DNA of 11,120 nt from CAYYJM01 sp964471755 (GTDB taxonomy: Bacteria > Planctomycetota > Planctomycetia > Gemmatales > Gemmataceae): contig CAYYJM010000220.1 in the NCBI GenBank assembly GCA_964471755.1, forward strand, positions 1 through 11,120, written 5' to 3'. Positions 1 to 7,672 of this stretch are shown here, in pieces; positions within the stretch are counted from its first letter, which is position 1, and every line of letters begins with the position of its first letter. The notes beneath the pieces are model-generated. The model was given only the letters and a program-made list of their open reading frames with translations, was not told the DNA's origin and searched no databases. The translations under genes and the position numbers were made by a program.

Positions 1-1579
1 GCAGCGATCCCGGCCGATGGATCGCCTGCTGTGCGGCGATGTCGGCTACGGCAAGACCGAACTCGCCGTCCGGGCGGCATTCAAGGCGATCGACAATGGC
101 CGACAGGTCGCGGTCCTGGTGCCGACGACGGTCCTGGCCGAGCAGCACTTCCGGACGTTCACGCAGCGCCTGGCCGAGTATCCGTTCACGGTCGAGTGCC
201 TGAGCCGCTTCCGCACCGCCGGCGAGCAGCGGCGCATCGTCCAGCGCCTCGCCGCGGGCGGCGTCGATGTCGTCATCGGCACGCACCGGATCGTCGGAGC
301 GGACGTGAAGTTCAAGGATCTCGGCCTGGTCATCATCGACGAGGAGCAGCGCTTCGGCGTCGAACACAAGGAGAAGCTCAAGCGTCTCCGGGCGATGGTC
401 GATGTCCTGACCCTGTCGGCAACGCCGATCCCGCGCACGCTGCACCTGGCGCTGCTCGGCATCCGCGACATCAGCAACCTGGAGACGCCGCCACCGGATC
501 GGCTGGCGATCGAGACTCGAATCAGCCGCTTCGACGAAACGCTCATCCGTCACGCCGTGCTGCGTGAACTGGATCGCGAGGGACAGGTCTACTTCGTTCA
601 CAATCGCGTTCACGACATCAAGATCGTCGAGGAGAGGCTGCGCAAGATCGTCCCCGAGGCGCGGACGGCGATCGTCCACGGTCAGATGGGCGAACACGAA
701 CTGGAGGAGAACATGCTCGCGTTCGTCCAGCGCGAGGCCGACATCCTGATCGCGACGACGATCATCGAGAGCGGCCTGGACATTCCCAACGCCAACACGA
801 TCTTCATCGACGAGGCCGACATCTACGGCCTAGCCGACCTGCACCAGTTACGCGGTCGAGTCGGCCGGTATCGCAACCGGGCCTACTGCTATCTGCTGCT
901 GAACCCGGCGAAGATCCCGACCCCGAACGCGGCCCGTCGGCTCAAGGCCATCGAGGAGTTCACCGATCTCGGCGCGGGTTTCAAGATCGCGCTGCGCGAT
1001 CTGGAGATTCGCGGAGCGGGGAACCTGCTCGGCACCCAGCAGTCCGGCCACATCGCCGCGGTCGGCTACGAGCTGTACTGTCAACTGCTGGAGAACGCGG
1101 TGCGCGACCAGAAGCAGCAGCCGAGCCGGACGCCGCTGGAGGCGACGGTCGATCTGCCCTGGCACGCCTTCCTGCCACATGGCTACATCGCCACGCAGCG
1201 ACTGCGGATCGAGGCGTACCGACGGCTGGCCCGCATCCGCAAGCTGGAGAAACTCGACGACTTCCGCCAGGAACTGCTCGACCGCTACGGTCCGGTGCCG
1301 GAGTCGGCCGAGTGGTTGTTGCGGCTTACGGAGTTGCGTTTGCTGGCGGCAGCCTGGAAAATAGCGACAGTGCATCTCGAACGTCCGGCGGAAGGAGCCG
1401 CCGGGCCGACGGACGTGGTCCTGGGCTACCAGGATCGCCGGCGTATCGAGAAGTTGACGACGCGCGAGCAGGGCCGACTCCGCGTTGTGGACGACAAGAG
1501 CGCGTATTATCGGCTGGAGCCGACGGAGTTGCCGTCGGCCGCCCTGTATCAGCGTCTCCGGCACCTGCTGCGTGCCTGA
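1..1579 (+). CDS. mfd: Transcription-repair coupling factor Mfd, C-terminal part (5' end outside window)
   Basis: This is the translocase and C-terminal half of Mfd, the ATP-driven DNA translocase that removes RNA polymerase stalled at lesions and recruits UvrA. The frame is open from base 2, so the Met at 17 is internal and about 600 upstream residues are missing, judged from the family's usual length of about 1,150. Counting from that Met, the visible motifs are Walker A GDVGYGKTE (7-15), the DEEQ box of motif II (108-111), SATPIPRT of motif III (134-141), HQLRGRVGR ending at about residue 284, and the TRG translocation motif starting GAGFKIALRDLEIRG (from 319), which separates Mfd and RecG from other helicases. 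The TRCF C-terminal domain follows (DLPWHAFLPHGYI onward). The SATPIPRT and TRG motifs with this C-terminal domain fit Mfd rather than RecG. The stop is TGA at 1577-1579. An unrecognised gene begins 22 bases downstream on the same strand. Confidence 0.95.
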   Translation, partial: QRSRPMDRLLCGDVGYGKTELAVRAAFKAIDNGRQVAVLVPTTVLAEQHFRTFTQRLAEYPFTVECLSRFRTAGEQRRIVQRLAAGGVDVVIGTHRIVGADVKFKDLGLVIIDEEQRFGVEHKEKLKRLRAMVDVLTLSATPIPRTLHLALLGIRDISNLETPPPDRLAIETRISRFDETLIRHAVLRELDREGQVYFVHNRVHDIKIVEERLRKIVPEARTAIVHGQMGEHELEENMLAFVQREADILIATTIIESGLDIPNANTIFIDEADIYGLADLHQLRGRVGRYRNRAYCYLLLNPAKIPTPNAARRLKAIEEFTDLGAGFKIALRDLEIRGAGNLLGTQQSGHIAAVGYELYCQLLENAVRDQKQQPSRTPLEATVDLPWHAFLPHGYIATQRLRIEAYRRLARIRKLEKLDDFRQELLDRYGPVPESAEWLLRLTELRLLAAAWKIATVHLERPAEGAAGPTDVVLGYQDRRRIEKLTTREQGRLRVVDDKSAYYRLEPTELPSAALYQRLRHLLRA

Positions 1580-1601
1580 GAGAGCCCGACGAGGTCAGAC
1601 C

Positions 1602-2084
1602 ATGCACACCGCGACGCGGATCGAGGCTCCGACACACAGCCTGGAACCGATCGACTGGTTCATGTACTGCGACCTCTTGCAGGACCTGGGCGGCTCGCAG
1701 CGCCGGGCTCGCCAGGCGCGGCGCATCGGCGAAAGTCTGGAGGAAGGGACGGACCTGGTGCTGACCCTGCATTGTCCCGAGCAGCAACTCGCGGGGCACT
1801 GGCTCCAGGTCGGTCGGACGTGGTTCATCCCGGTCGGAGGAACGCTGGTCCACTACTGTAATGACATGCAGTGGTGGCGAGCCGCCTGGATTCGCGACGG
1901 CTTCGCTCGCTACCCGAACGCGGATCGCAACGAGCCCGAGGCGATGATCCGTTACGCCTCGGGCAAGCCGACGCAGCACGGCTACAAGGATTTTCCTCAG
2001 CTGCTGGAGAAGTTCGGAGCCCGGGTGACGCAGCGATTCTTCGAGACGCACGCCCGCGTCCGCATGCCACGGGCGTGGCTCTGA
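1602..2084 (+). CDS. Hypothetical protein, 160 aa, downstream of mfd
   Basis: I do not recognise this protein. The ATG at 1602 is chosen because GAGGT lies at 1591-1595 with six bases of spacing, and because the longer in-frame extension (to 1485) would run back into mfd. The product is soluble-looking, with no signal peptide or membrane segment. It is rich in aromatic residues: WF at 19-20, W67, WFIP at 74-77, WW at 91-92 and W96. The centre reads as beta-type sequence (DLVLTLHCPE, HWLQVGRTWFIPVGG) and the C-terminal third as helical (DFPQLLEKFGARVTQRFFET). Cysteines at 23, 58 and 86 form no obvious metal motif. Base and codon use match mfd, which argues for a resident gene. The 22-base gap suggests cotranscription with mfd, but nothing in the sequence links it to repair. 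No function is proposed. Confidence 0.8.
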   Translation: MHTATRIEAPTHSLEPIDWFMYCDLLQDLGGSQRRARQARRIGESLEEGTDLVLTLHCPEQQLAGHWLQVGRTWFIPVGGTLVHYCNDMQWWRAAWIRDGFARYPNADRNEPEAMIRYASGKPTQHGYKDFPQLLEKFGARVTQRFFETHARVRMPRAWL

Positions 2085-2085
2085 G

Positions 2086-2274
2086 CCGCCCTCTAGCGGA
2101 CGCCAGAAAGCGAGAACGCCGCCCACTGACGGGTCGGAGCGCGCTGAGCGGGCGTCGGTTGCTGCGGGCGTAATCGACACCACCGACGACGAGAGCGGCC
2201 GTCTTCTTGCTCGGCGGACGCTGGCGTGCCAACTCCTCCAGCAGAAACAGCGGCGATGGCGTCAGAGCGAGGGC
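2086..2274 (-). pseudogene. Possible remnant of a CHAT/caspase-like protein gene
   Basis: The gap between the unrecognised gene (ends 2084) and the WD40 remnant (ends 2295) holds no intact gene. On the - strand, one frame from 2274 reads ALALTPSPLFLLEELARQ, continues through KKTAALVVGGVDYAR and then turns into arginine-rich noise. A piece in another frame nearer 2086 reads FWRPLEGG. Planctomycete CHAT-type peptidases, as I recall them, carry an LLxxGxVDYG strand followed by a W-x-PLPGT segment, so this could be a frameshifted scrap of such a gene. The frame opens just after an in-frame TGA and has no convincing start or ribosome binding site. The resemblance is short, and chance coding-like sequence is a real alternative. 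Confidence 0.25.
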
Positions 2275-2294
2275 GGATCTTCTGGTTCACCAAG

Positions 2295-3156
2295 TCAGGG
2301 AACGGTCTGGCCCATCTGACGAAGCGACTGCCGCGCGAACGCGGCCAGATAACTGACCGGATGCTCGCGGACGAACCCGGAGAGGATCGCGATAGCGTCT
2401 TCCCGAGCGAATCCCTCCAGCAATTGAACGACCCGCTGCGCGCGCAGCCCGTCGCGGGATTTGTACAGTCCGCCGTTGGAGGACAGAACCTCCTTCAGCG
2501 ATTTTCGGAGGTGGGCATCGGTCGTTTTCGCGAGCGCCGCTTGAAGTTCGGCCTGCACGACGGGGGCAATCGCCGTGAGCATTTCCTGGCTTCGCGAACG
2601 CACCTCAAAGTCGTCCGCGCCAAGATCGGCGATCACCTGGGCGAGCGACCTGCCCGGAGGGAGAAGTGACTGCGGCTTTTCCGCGCGCAGGAGAGCGAGC
2701 GCCTCTCGGGGCGATTGGCGAAGCCGGACCAGCGCCGCGTACCCGTCTCGGCTCGGATCGCCGAGAAGGTCCAGACACCTTCGGAGAGGCCGTTCCTTCA
2801 TGCCGGAAGCAGCCAGCAGTGCAGCCTGCCAATCGAATTCGCTGATGCAACCATCTGCTCCAGCAAACAGCAATCGCGGCTTTTCGGAGGTGAGAATGCC
2901 GTGGGGCGGTGGAAAGCCGAGGAACGGTTGCTCGGTCAGGTTCGTGGCATCAAGCAGCGAAACCCCTGTCGTGCTTTCTAAAATCTCGCGGCCCTGTGTC
3001 AAGAAAACAACCGGACCGTCACGGATTGTGGGGCCAGGGTTCAACGGCCCGACGCAGGACGCGGAAGCGTGGCGAGAACCAGCCGAGTTCCCCGGCCGAA
3101 CGAGGCGGCTCCAGGAAGGGTAGCTCGAAGTTGACCTCCGACGGGGCCGGGGACAT
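2295..3156 (-). pseudogene. Decayed Ser/Thr kinase-WD40 type gene: kinase-like start and WD40/HEAT-like tail in different frames
   Basis: Two pieces on the - strand appear to belong to one broken gene. The first runs from an ATG at 3156 (GAGGAG seven bases upstream) for 45 codons to a TGA at 3021-3019. It contains LPFLEPPRSAGELGWF and then FRVLR, which resembles the segment leading into the kinase domain of planctomycete Ser/Thr kinases (FLAPP..PGELG.LG.YRVLR, normally followed by the glycine loop). The kinase is absent. The second piece is in another frame, from about 3018 to the TGA at 2297-2295. It has a last WD40-like blade (RLLFAGADGCISEFDW), a linker (LVRLRQSPREALALLR) and a HEAT-like tail (LAQVIADLGADDFEVRSRS, then RAQRVVQLLEGFA), a tail typical of planctomycete WD40 proteins. 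GC is lower than in the neighbours (55-58% in two 60-base stretches I counted, against 75% in one from rsmB). An internal deletion plus frame loss explains this best. Expression of either fragment cannot be excluded. The start lies 24 bases after miaB. Confidence 0.6.
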
Positions 3157-3180
3157 GGAGGCACTCCTCATCCACGAGGA

Positions 3181-4662
3181 TCACACGAGCGGCAACGACC
3201 TCCGCCCGGGGTCCGCGGGCGTCATTGGCGCGCAGGCCGAATCGGGCTCACGTTCCTGTTCTACGCCGATCTGCTCGCCTGTGACAACCGTTCCGAACAG
3301 GGTGAACGCCGTCGCCTCGTCGATGCGCACCGGGATCATCCGGCCGATCAGGCGCGGGTTGCCGTCGAAGACGACGATGTGGTCCGTCGGCGTCCGGCCG
3401 GTCAGTTGCTTCGGGCCATCGCCGCCCTGCTTCAAGGCCCGTTCGCTGAACCCCTCGACGAGAACCTCGAACGTCCGGCCGATGCGCTGCCGCTGGTCCT
3501 CCAGGCTGATCGCGTTCTGGATCGCCAGCAGCTCGTTGTTCCGGCGGCGCTTCGTCTCCTCGTCCACGTCGTCGGGGTACAGATCGTCGGCCTTCGTGCC
3601 GGGTCGGGGACTGTACTTGAAGATGAAGCTGTTCTTGAACCGTGCCTCGCGAACCAGGTCGCAGGACTTCTCGAACGAGGCGTCCGTCTCGCCACAGAAG
3701 CCGACGATGAAGTCGCTGGAGATGGCCACGCCCGGCACCCGCTCCCGGCAGCGATGCAGCATCTCGCGATACTGGGCCACGGTGTAGTTCCGCTTCATCC
3801 GCTTGAGCTGCTCGTCGCAGCCGGACTGGGCCGGGACGTGCAGGTACGGCGACACCTTCGGCAACTCACGCACGGCGTCGAGCAGATCGTCGCCCATGTC
3901 GCGTGGGTAGTTCGTGATGAACTTGATGCGTTCGAGGCCCGGCGTGTCATGGATGCGGGCCAGCAGATCGGACAGGCGCTCGACCCGGCCATCGCCCTGG
4001 GTGTACTTGTAGCTGTTGACCGTCTGGCCGAGCAGAATGATCTCCTTGCACCCCTCGCCGGCGAGTTGTTTCACCTCGGCGGCGATGTGCCGGGGTGGTC
4101 GGCTCTGCTCTGGGCCGCGCGTCGAGGGGACGATGCAGTAGGTGCAGAACTTGTCGCAGCCGATCATGATGCGGACGTACGCCTGGAACGGCGTCGGCCG
4201 CATCGACGGATCGCGCATCGGGTCGAAGCTCTCGAACGACGCCTCGACCTCGTGACGCGAGCCCTCCTTGCGGTCCAGCGACAGGGCCAGTTGTGGCCGA
4301 CCCGTCGTCCGGGCCTCCTCGATGAGTTCGGGCAGTCGGGCCAGCTGGCCGGTGCCGCAGATGATGTCCACGTGCGGTGCCCGGCGAAGGATCTGTTCCT
4401 GATCCTTCTGGGCCATGCAGCCAAGGACGCCGAGAACCTTGTGCGGATGGGCGGTCAGATGGCCGCGAAGCCGACCGAGTGCGGAGTAGATCTTGTCCTC
4501 GGCATGCTGGCGAACCGAACAGGTGTTGAAGAAGATGACATCGGCCTGGTGCGGATCGTCGGTCAGCTCGTAGCCCTGCCGACGGAGAGCGCCGACGACA
4601 AGTTCGCTGTCCAGGACGTTCATCTGGCAGCCGACGGTTTCGATGTAGAGTTTGCGAGTCAT
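3181..4662 (-). CDS. miaB: tRNA-2-methylthio-N6-dimethylallyladenosine synthase MiaB
   Basis: This radical SAM methylthiotransferase adds a methylthio group to i6A37 of tRNAs reading UNN codons. The 493 residues show the family architecture. The N-terminal UPF0004 domain has three cluster-binding cysteines, C12 (in VGCQMNVLDSE), C48 (NTCSVR) and C82 (GCMAQ). The radical SAM core has C169, C173 and C176 in CDKFCTYC. A C-terminal TRAM domain covers roughly residues 385-455. The GCQMN...DSE signature points to MiaB rather than MtaB or RimO. About 30 residues after TRAM (GEQIGVEQERE to the end) are a low-complexity tail beyond the usual length. The ATG is supported by AGGA about five bases upstream. 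It is the last intact gene of the row that starts at def. The 102-base gap before it leaves room for its own promoter, but I see only a weak TATCCT-like box there. No i6A-forming MiaA is in the window. Confidence 0.95.
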   Translation of the reverse strand: MTRKLYIETVGCQMNVLDSELVVGALRRQGYELTDDPHQADVIFFNTCSVRQHAEDKIYSALGRLRGHLTAHPHKVLGVLGCMAQKDQEQILRRAPHVDIICGTGQLARLPELIEEARTTGRPQLALSLDRKEGSRHEVEASFESFDPMRDPSMRPTPFQAYVRIMIGCDKFCTYCIVPSTRGPEQSRPPRHIAAEVKQLAGEGCKEIILLGQTVNSYKYTQGDGRVERLSDLLARIHDTPGLERIKFITNYPRDMGDDLLDAVRELPKVSPYLHVPAQSGCDEQLKRMKRNYTVAQYREMLHRCRERVPGVAISSDFIVGFCGETDASFEKSCDLVREARFKNSFIFKYSPRPGTKADDLYPDDVDEETKRRRNNELLAIQNAISLEDQRQRIGRTFEVLVEGFSERALKQGGDGPKQLTGRTPTDHIVVFDGNPRLIGRMIPVRIDEATAFTLFGTVVTGEQIGVEQEREPDSACAPMTPADPGRRSLPLV

Positions 4663-4764
4663 GGTTCCTGTTCCCGGCCCGGGGCGTGGTCGAGGGCAAT
4701 TCCTCCAGGATAGCAGCCAGAGCCGACGAAGACACGGCCAGAACTTCGCCGGGTGACGCGGTTG

Positions 4765-5538
4765 TCACGACTTCTTCAGTTTCGGACTCATGGCCTCAAG
4801 AAACTCGGTGACCTTCACCGCCGGCGGATCGGTCGCCGACTCGACCTTCCCGGTTCGCGACAGGACCAGGTCCTTCGGGCCGATGATCGCGTCGCAGAAG
4901 TGGGCGCACTCGCGCACCGTGCCGAATAGCTCCTGCTCGCTCAGTTCGGTCCGGTACATGGCCAGGATCATCTCGACCAGGCCGATGGTGATCAGCACCC
5001 GGATCACCACGGTCAGGAAGCAGGCGAATTGACTCTCCGGCCGAATGGCGCTCAGGTGCCAGTTGTAGACGTCCGGGATGTCGAGCAGGACCACACCGAG
5101 GAAGTTGTCGAACAGAAAGACGCCCCACGTCCAGACGGTGGCTCCACCCGCTCCCTTGAACCCCGTCCACGTGGCCGGCTCATCGAAGGTGAGCAGGAAA
5201 TGGACTGCTCCGAGAGTAAACGTCGCCGTCGAGAACAGGCCCGTCGCGTTCTTGATCCGCTCCTCGCGCGTGCCGGTGAAGCTGATGTAGAGCAGAACAC
5301 CGACGGTGAAGACCGCGATGCCGACCGCTACCCAGGCGACGTAGACGGCGGTACTCAGCGACATGAAGCTGATCGCGTAGAGAATGCCGAACGGCATCGC
5401 GGGAATGGCGAGGGCCATGAACATCAACAGGAAGATCGCCCCGAACAGGTTGCGCTCCGGCTTCCAGATGCGCCACTGGTAGATGGTCGTGTCGTCAAGG
5501 TCGTAGTCGGTGGGATCGAACGGCGTCGGGCTGCTCAT
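4765..5538 (-). CDS. Multi-pass membrane protein of unknown function
   Basis: I do not recognise this 257-residue protein. Five hydrophobic segments are visible, at about residues 31-59 (long enough to be one long helix or two short ones), 62-88, 100-118, 133-156 and 171-195. The N-terminal 30 residues are acidic and polar (PTDYDLDD). The last 60 residues are a soluble tail containing two cysteines in ECAHFC (210-215) and ending in a lysine-rich SPKLKKS. The short charged loop TGTREERIKN (88-97) would face the cytoplasm under the positive-inside rule. No transporter, kinase or protease signature is seen. Its ATG overlaps the stop of the upstream Uma2 gene as TGATG, and GAGGA lies just before, so translation is coupled. 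The tight linkage suggests a shared transcript with def-fmt-rsmB, not a shared function. Confidence 0.85.
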   Translation of the reverse strand: MSSPTPFDPTDYDLDDTTIYQWRIWKPERNLFGAIFLLMFMALAIPAMPFGILYAISFMSLSTAVYVAWVAVGIAVFTVGVLLYISFTGTREERIKNATGLFSTATFTLGAVHFLLTFDEPATWTGFKGAGGATVWTWGVFLFDNFLGVVLLDIPDVYNWHLSAIRPESQFACFLTVVIRVLITIGLVEMILAMYRTELSEQELFGTVRECAHFCDAIIGPKDLVLSRTGKVESATDPPAVKVTEFLEAMSPKLKKS

Positions 5539-6278
5539 CAGGGTTCCTCGGATGCGGGAGATTGACCGCGCAGCGCGTCGAGCAGGCGTTGCAACTCGGC
5601 GGCTTGCTGCCGGGCGGCCTCAAGATTGTGCTGAAGCGTCTCGATCTCGGGCTCGGCCTCGCTGGGATGGCGGTACGGCTGCCGATTCCCGTTCAGGAAC
5701 CGTGGCAGGCCGTCCGGCTCGACGAGGACGTGGAAGCCGGCCAGACTCGTCACGCCCTGGCCCTGATCGCGGAACGTCGTCCAGGTGCCGTCCGCCTCGT
5801 ACTGCAAGAGCCGCAGACGCTCCGGCAAGAAGTCGCCGGTCGGGTCGAGCATCAGGTATTCCGCGACGCCAAGCCGACCGTACAGTTCCGGCTTGTTGGT
5901 CAGATCCTGCTGCTGGGCCGACCGCCGGGACAGAACCTCGACGACCAGGGATGGAGCCGGTCCTTGCGTGCCGATGCGGTACGACCGCAGCCAGCCGGCC
6001 AGCGGATCGGTCGGTTCGCAGACCATCACGTCCGGCGAGACGTACGCCGCCACGTCGAGCGGATGGTAGAACAGGCACAGGTCCTTGAAGACCCGCAGCG
6101 ACGCGGCTCCGGTCTGGCGATGATGCTCGCGCAGAGCGTAGGCGGCGATCTCCATGACCAGGGCATGCCATTCCGTTTCGCCCATCTCTTCCTGGCCCTC
6201 GTCCTCGTAGAAGACCGGCAGGTCGATCGCGATGATCGGCAACTCGCGCGGCAGGGGTGGTTTCGTCGGCATGTTCAT
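5538..6278 (-). CDS. Uma2-family (DUF820) PD-(D/E)XK nuclease-like protein
   Basis: The 246-residue protein has the Uma2 fold signature: SPDVMV with the acidic residue D83, VVEVLS with E114, then K129 and the helix-strand stretch ELYGRLGVAEYLMLDP (131-146). The family is assigned by fold to restriction-type PD-(D/E)XK nucleases and is greatly expanded in cyanobacteria and planctomycetes; no cellular role is established for most members. All expected core residues are present, so catalysis is possible. Residues 208-238 (IETLQHNLEAARQQAAELQ...) form a short predicted coiled coil, a common C-terminal addition in this family. The first ATG (6278) overlaps the rsmB stop as ATGA and has GAGAGGA upstream. 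A second ATG two codons in cannot be ruled out. No methyltransferase or specificity partner lies nearby, so a restriction role is not supported by context. Confidence 0.9.
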   Translation of the reverse strand: MNMPTKPPLPRELPIIAIDLPVFYEDEGQEEMGETEWHALVMEIAAYALREHHRQTGAASLRVFKDLCLFYHPLDVAAYVSPDVMVCEPTDPLAGWLRSYRIGTQGPAPSLVVEVLSRRSAQQQDLTNKPELYGRLGVAEYLMLDPTGDFLPERLRLLQYEADGTWTTFRDQGQGVTSLAGFHVLVEPDGLPRFLNGNRQPYRHPSEAEPEIETLQHNLEAARQQAAELQRLLDALRGQSPASEEP

Positions 6279-7672
6279 GGCTGTCCTCTCATCCGCAGCC
6301 GGGCCCAGTAGCCGCCGTCGGCTGGCTGGCCCGGAATCGCTTCCTCGTCGGCCTCCAGGGTGACGCCCGGCACCTCACGCAGGACTCGTCGGATCAGGTC
6401 GCGGTTCTCCTCCGGCTCGATGCTGCACGTCGAGTAGACGACCACGCCGCCCGGCTTGACGCGCTCCAGGGCCGACCGCAGTAACCGGTGCTGGAGCGGC
6501 ACCAGGAAGTTGAACTCCTCCGGTCGCAGTCGCCAGCGGACCTCCGGTCGTCGGCCCAGCACGCCGGTGTTGCTGCATGGCACGTCCACCAGCACGCCAT
6601 CGAACGGCCCGGCCGGGATCGATCGCGGCTCCTCCGGATCGATCGCCCGCGTCCGGATCGACGCCAGGCCCAGCCGCCGTGCCAGGTCGCTGACGATCGT
6701 CAGCCGATCGCGATCGCTGTCGCACGCGGTCACCCGACCCTGATCGCGCATCAGTTCGGCCAGGTGGGTACTCTTGCCGCCCGGAGCCGCGCACAGGTCG
6801 AGGACGTTCCAGCCCGGTTCGGGCCGCAGCGCCGACGCGACCCGCATGGACGACTCATCCTGCACGCAGAACCAGCCCTGCTCGAAGCCGGGCAGATCGC
6901 GAATCGACGCCGAGTCGAGGACACGAATCGCCTGTGGATGCTGCCCCTCGCTAACGTTCAAGCCGGTCTGCCGACACGCCTCCAGGTAGGCGGCCCGCGT
7001 CGTCCGGAGCGGGTTGATCCGGAGCGTGAGCGGAGCGGGACCGGCGAACCAGAAGCCGAGCCGCCGACACTCCTCCGGCGAGTAGCGGCCGCTCCAGCGT
7101 TGAGCGAACCAGAGCGGCAGACTGAACCCGGCCGAGAGATATTCTACCGGCGCGGTGGCTGGTACGGGAAGCACCGCCTTCGTCAGCCGACGGTAACGAC
7201 CATTCTCCAGCGGCACGGCGTCGGCCGCCGGAGTATCGACCATCTCCGCCGTCGCCAGCTCGGCGACGCGGCGAAGAATGGCGTTGAGGAAGCCGCGCGC
7301 CCCAAGTCGGCCGAACTGGGCCGCGAGTTCGACCGTCTCGTGAACGGCGGCATGCGGTGGGATGTGGTCGCACAGCACGAGCTGGAATGCCCCCAGGCAG
7401 AGGGCATCGACCAGGCCCGACTCGACGTTCTCCAGCGGCCGGGTCAGGAACGGCTTGATCAGCGCGAGCAGAGTGCCGCGACGGCGCAGCACGCCGTAGA
7501 TGAGCTGGGTCGCGAGTCGGCGGTCGGCCGGTGGCAACGGCCACTGGTTCAGGGCGGCGTCGAGCAGTTCCTGGACGAAGCCCTCACGACGCTGAGAAGC
7601 GAGCAGAACGTGCAGGGCCAGGGTGCGTGCCGTGTGCTGTCGGCCGCGAAAGCGAAAGTCGGCAAGGTTCAT
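6275..7672 (-). CDS. rsmB: 16S rRNA m5C methyltransferase RsmB (Sun/Fmu)
   Basis: RsmB methylates C5 of cytidine 967 (E. coli numbering) of 16S rRNA using S-adenosylmethionine. The 465 residues fall into an N-terminal NusB-like RNA-binding domain (about 12-145, with ARTLALHVLL and GFLNAILRRVAEL) and a Rossmann methyltransferase domain. The SAM-binding motif is DLCAAPGGKSTHL (292-304). The two cysteines of the m5C mechanism are both present, C366 in DVPCSNTGVLGRRP and the nucleophile C416 in YSTCSIEPEEN. The NusB domain and the position after fmt identify it as RsmB rather than RsmF. Its ATG overlaps the fmt stop as ATGA, and its own stop overlaps the downstream Uma2 start in the same way, which fits translational coupling. 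Residues 146-180 form a variable linker between the domains. Confidence 0.95.
   Translation of the reverse strand: MNLADFRFRGRQHTARTLALHVLLASQRREGFVQELLDAALNQWPLPPADRRLATQLIYGVLRRRGTLLALIKPFLTRPLENVESGLVDALCLGAFQLVLCDHIPPHAAVHETVELAAQFGRLGARGFLNAILRRVAELATAEMVDTPAADAVPLENGRYRRLTKAVLPVPATAPVEYLSAGFSLPLWFAQRWSGRYSPEECRRLGFWFAGPAPLTLRINPLRTTRAAYLEACRQTGLNVSEGQHPQAIRVLDSASIRDLPGFEQGWFCVQDESSMRVASALRPEPGWNVLDLCAAPGGKSTHLAELMRDQGRVTACDSDRDRLTIVSDLARRLGLASIRTRAIDPEEPRSIPAGPFDGVLVDVPCSNTGVLGRRPEVRWRLRPEEFNFLVPLQHRLLRSALERVKPGGVVVYSTCSIEPEENRDLIRRVLREVPGVTLEADEEAIPGQPADGGYWARLRMRGQP

Noticed and set aside
2226..3123. + strand open frames across the decayed region (for example 2226-2669 and 2575-3123).
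   Set aside because: They are antisense to the recognisable WD40/HEAT-like tail and show no domain or ribosome site.
3019..3164. GTG start at 3164 for the 289-codon frame, as an intact gene.
   Set aside because: Its first 40 residues are the Arg/Ser/Pro-rich shadow of the better ATG-started frame at 3156, which has the ribosome site and family-like sequence.
3379..4713. 444-codon open frame antisense to miaB.
   Set aside because: GC-rich codon bias leaves the complementary frame open. The - strand frame has all MiaB motifs; this one has no recognisable domain.
5538..6278. The Uma2 gene as part of a restriction-modification or other defence island.
   Set aside because: No methyltransferase, specificity subunit, helicase or known defence gene is nearby. 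It is embedded in a housekeeping operon.
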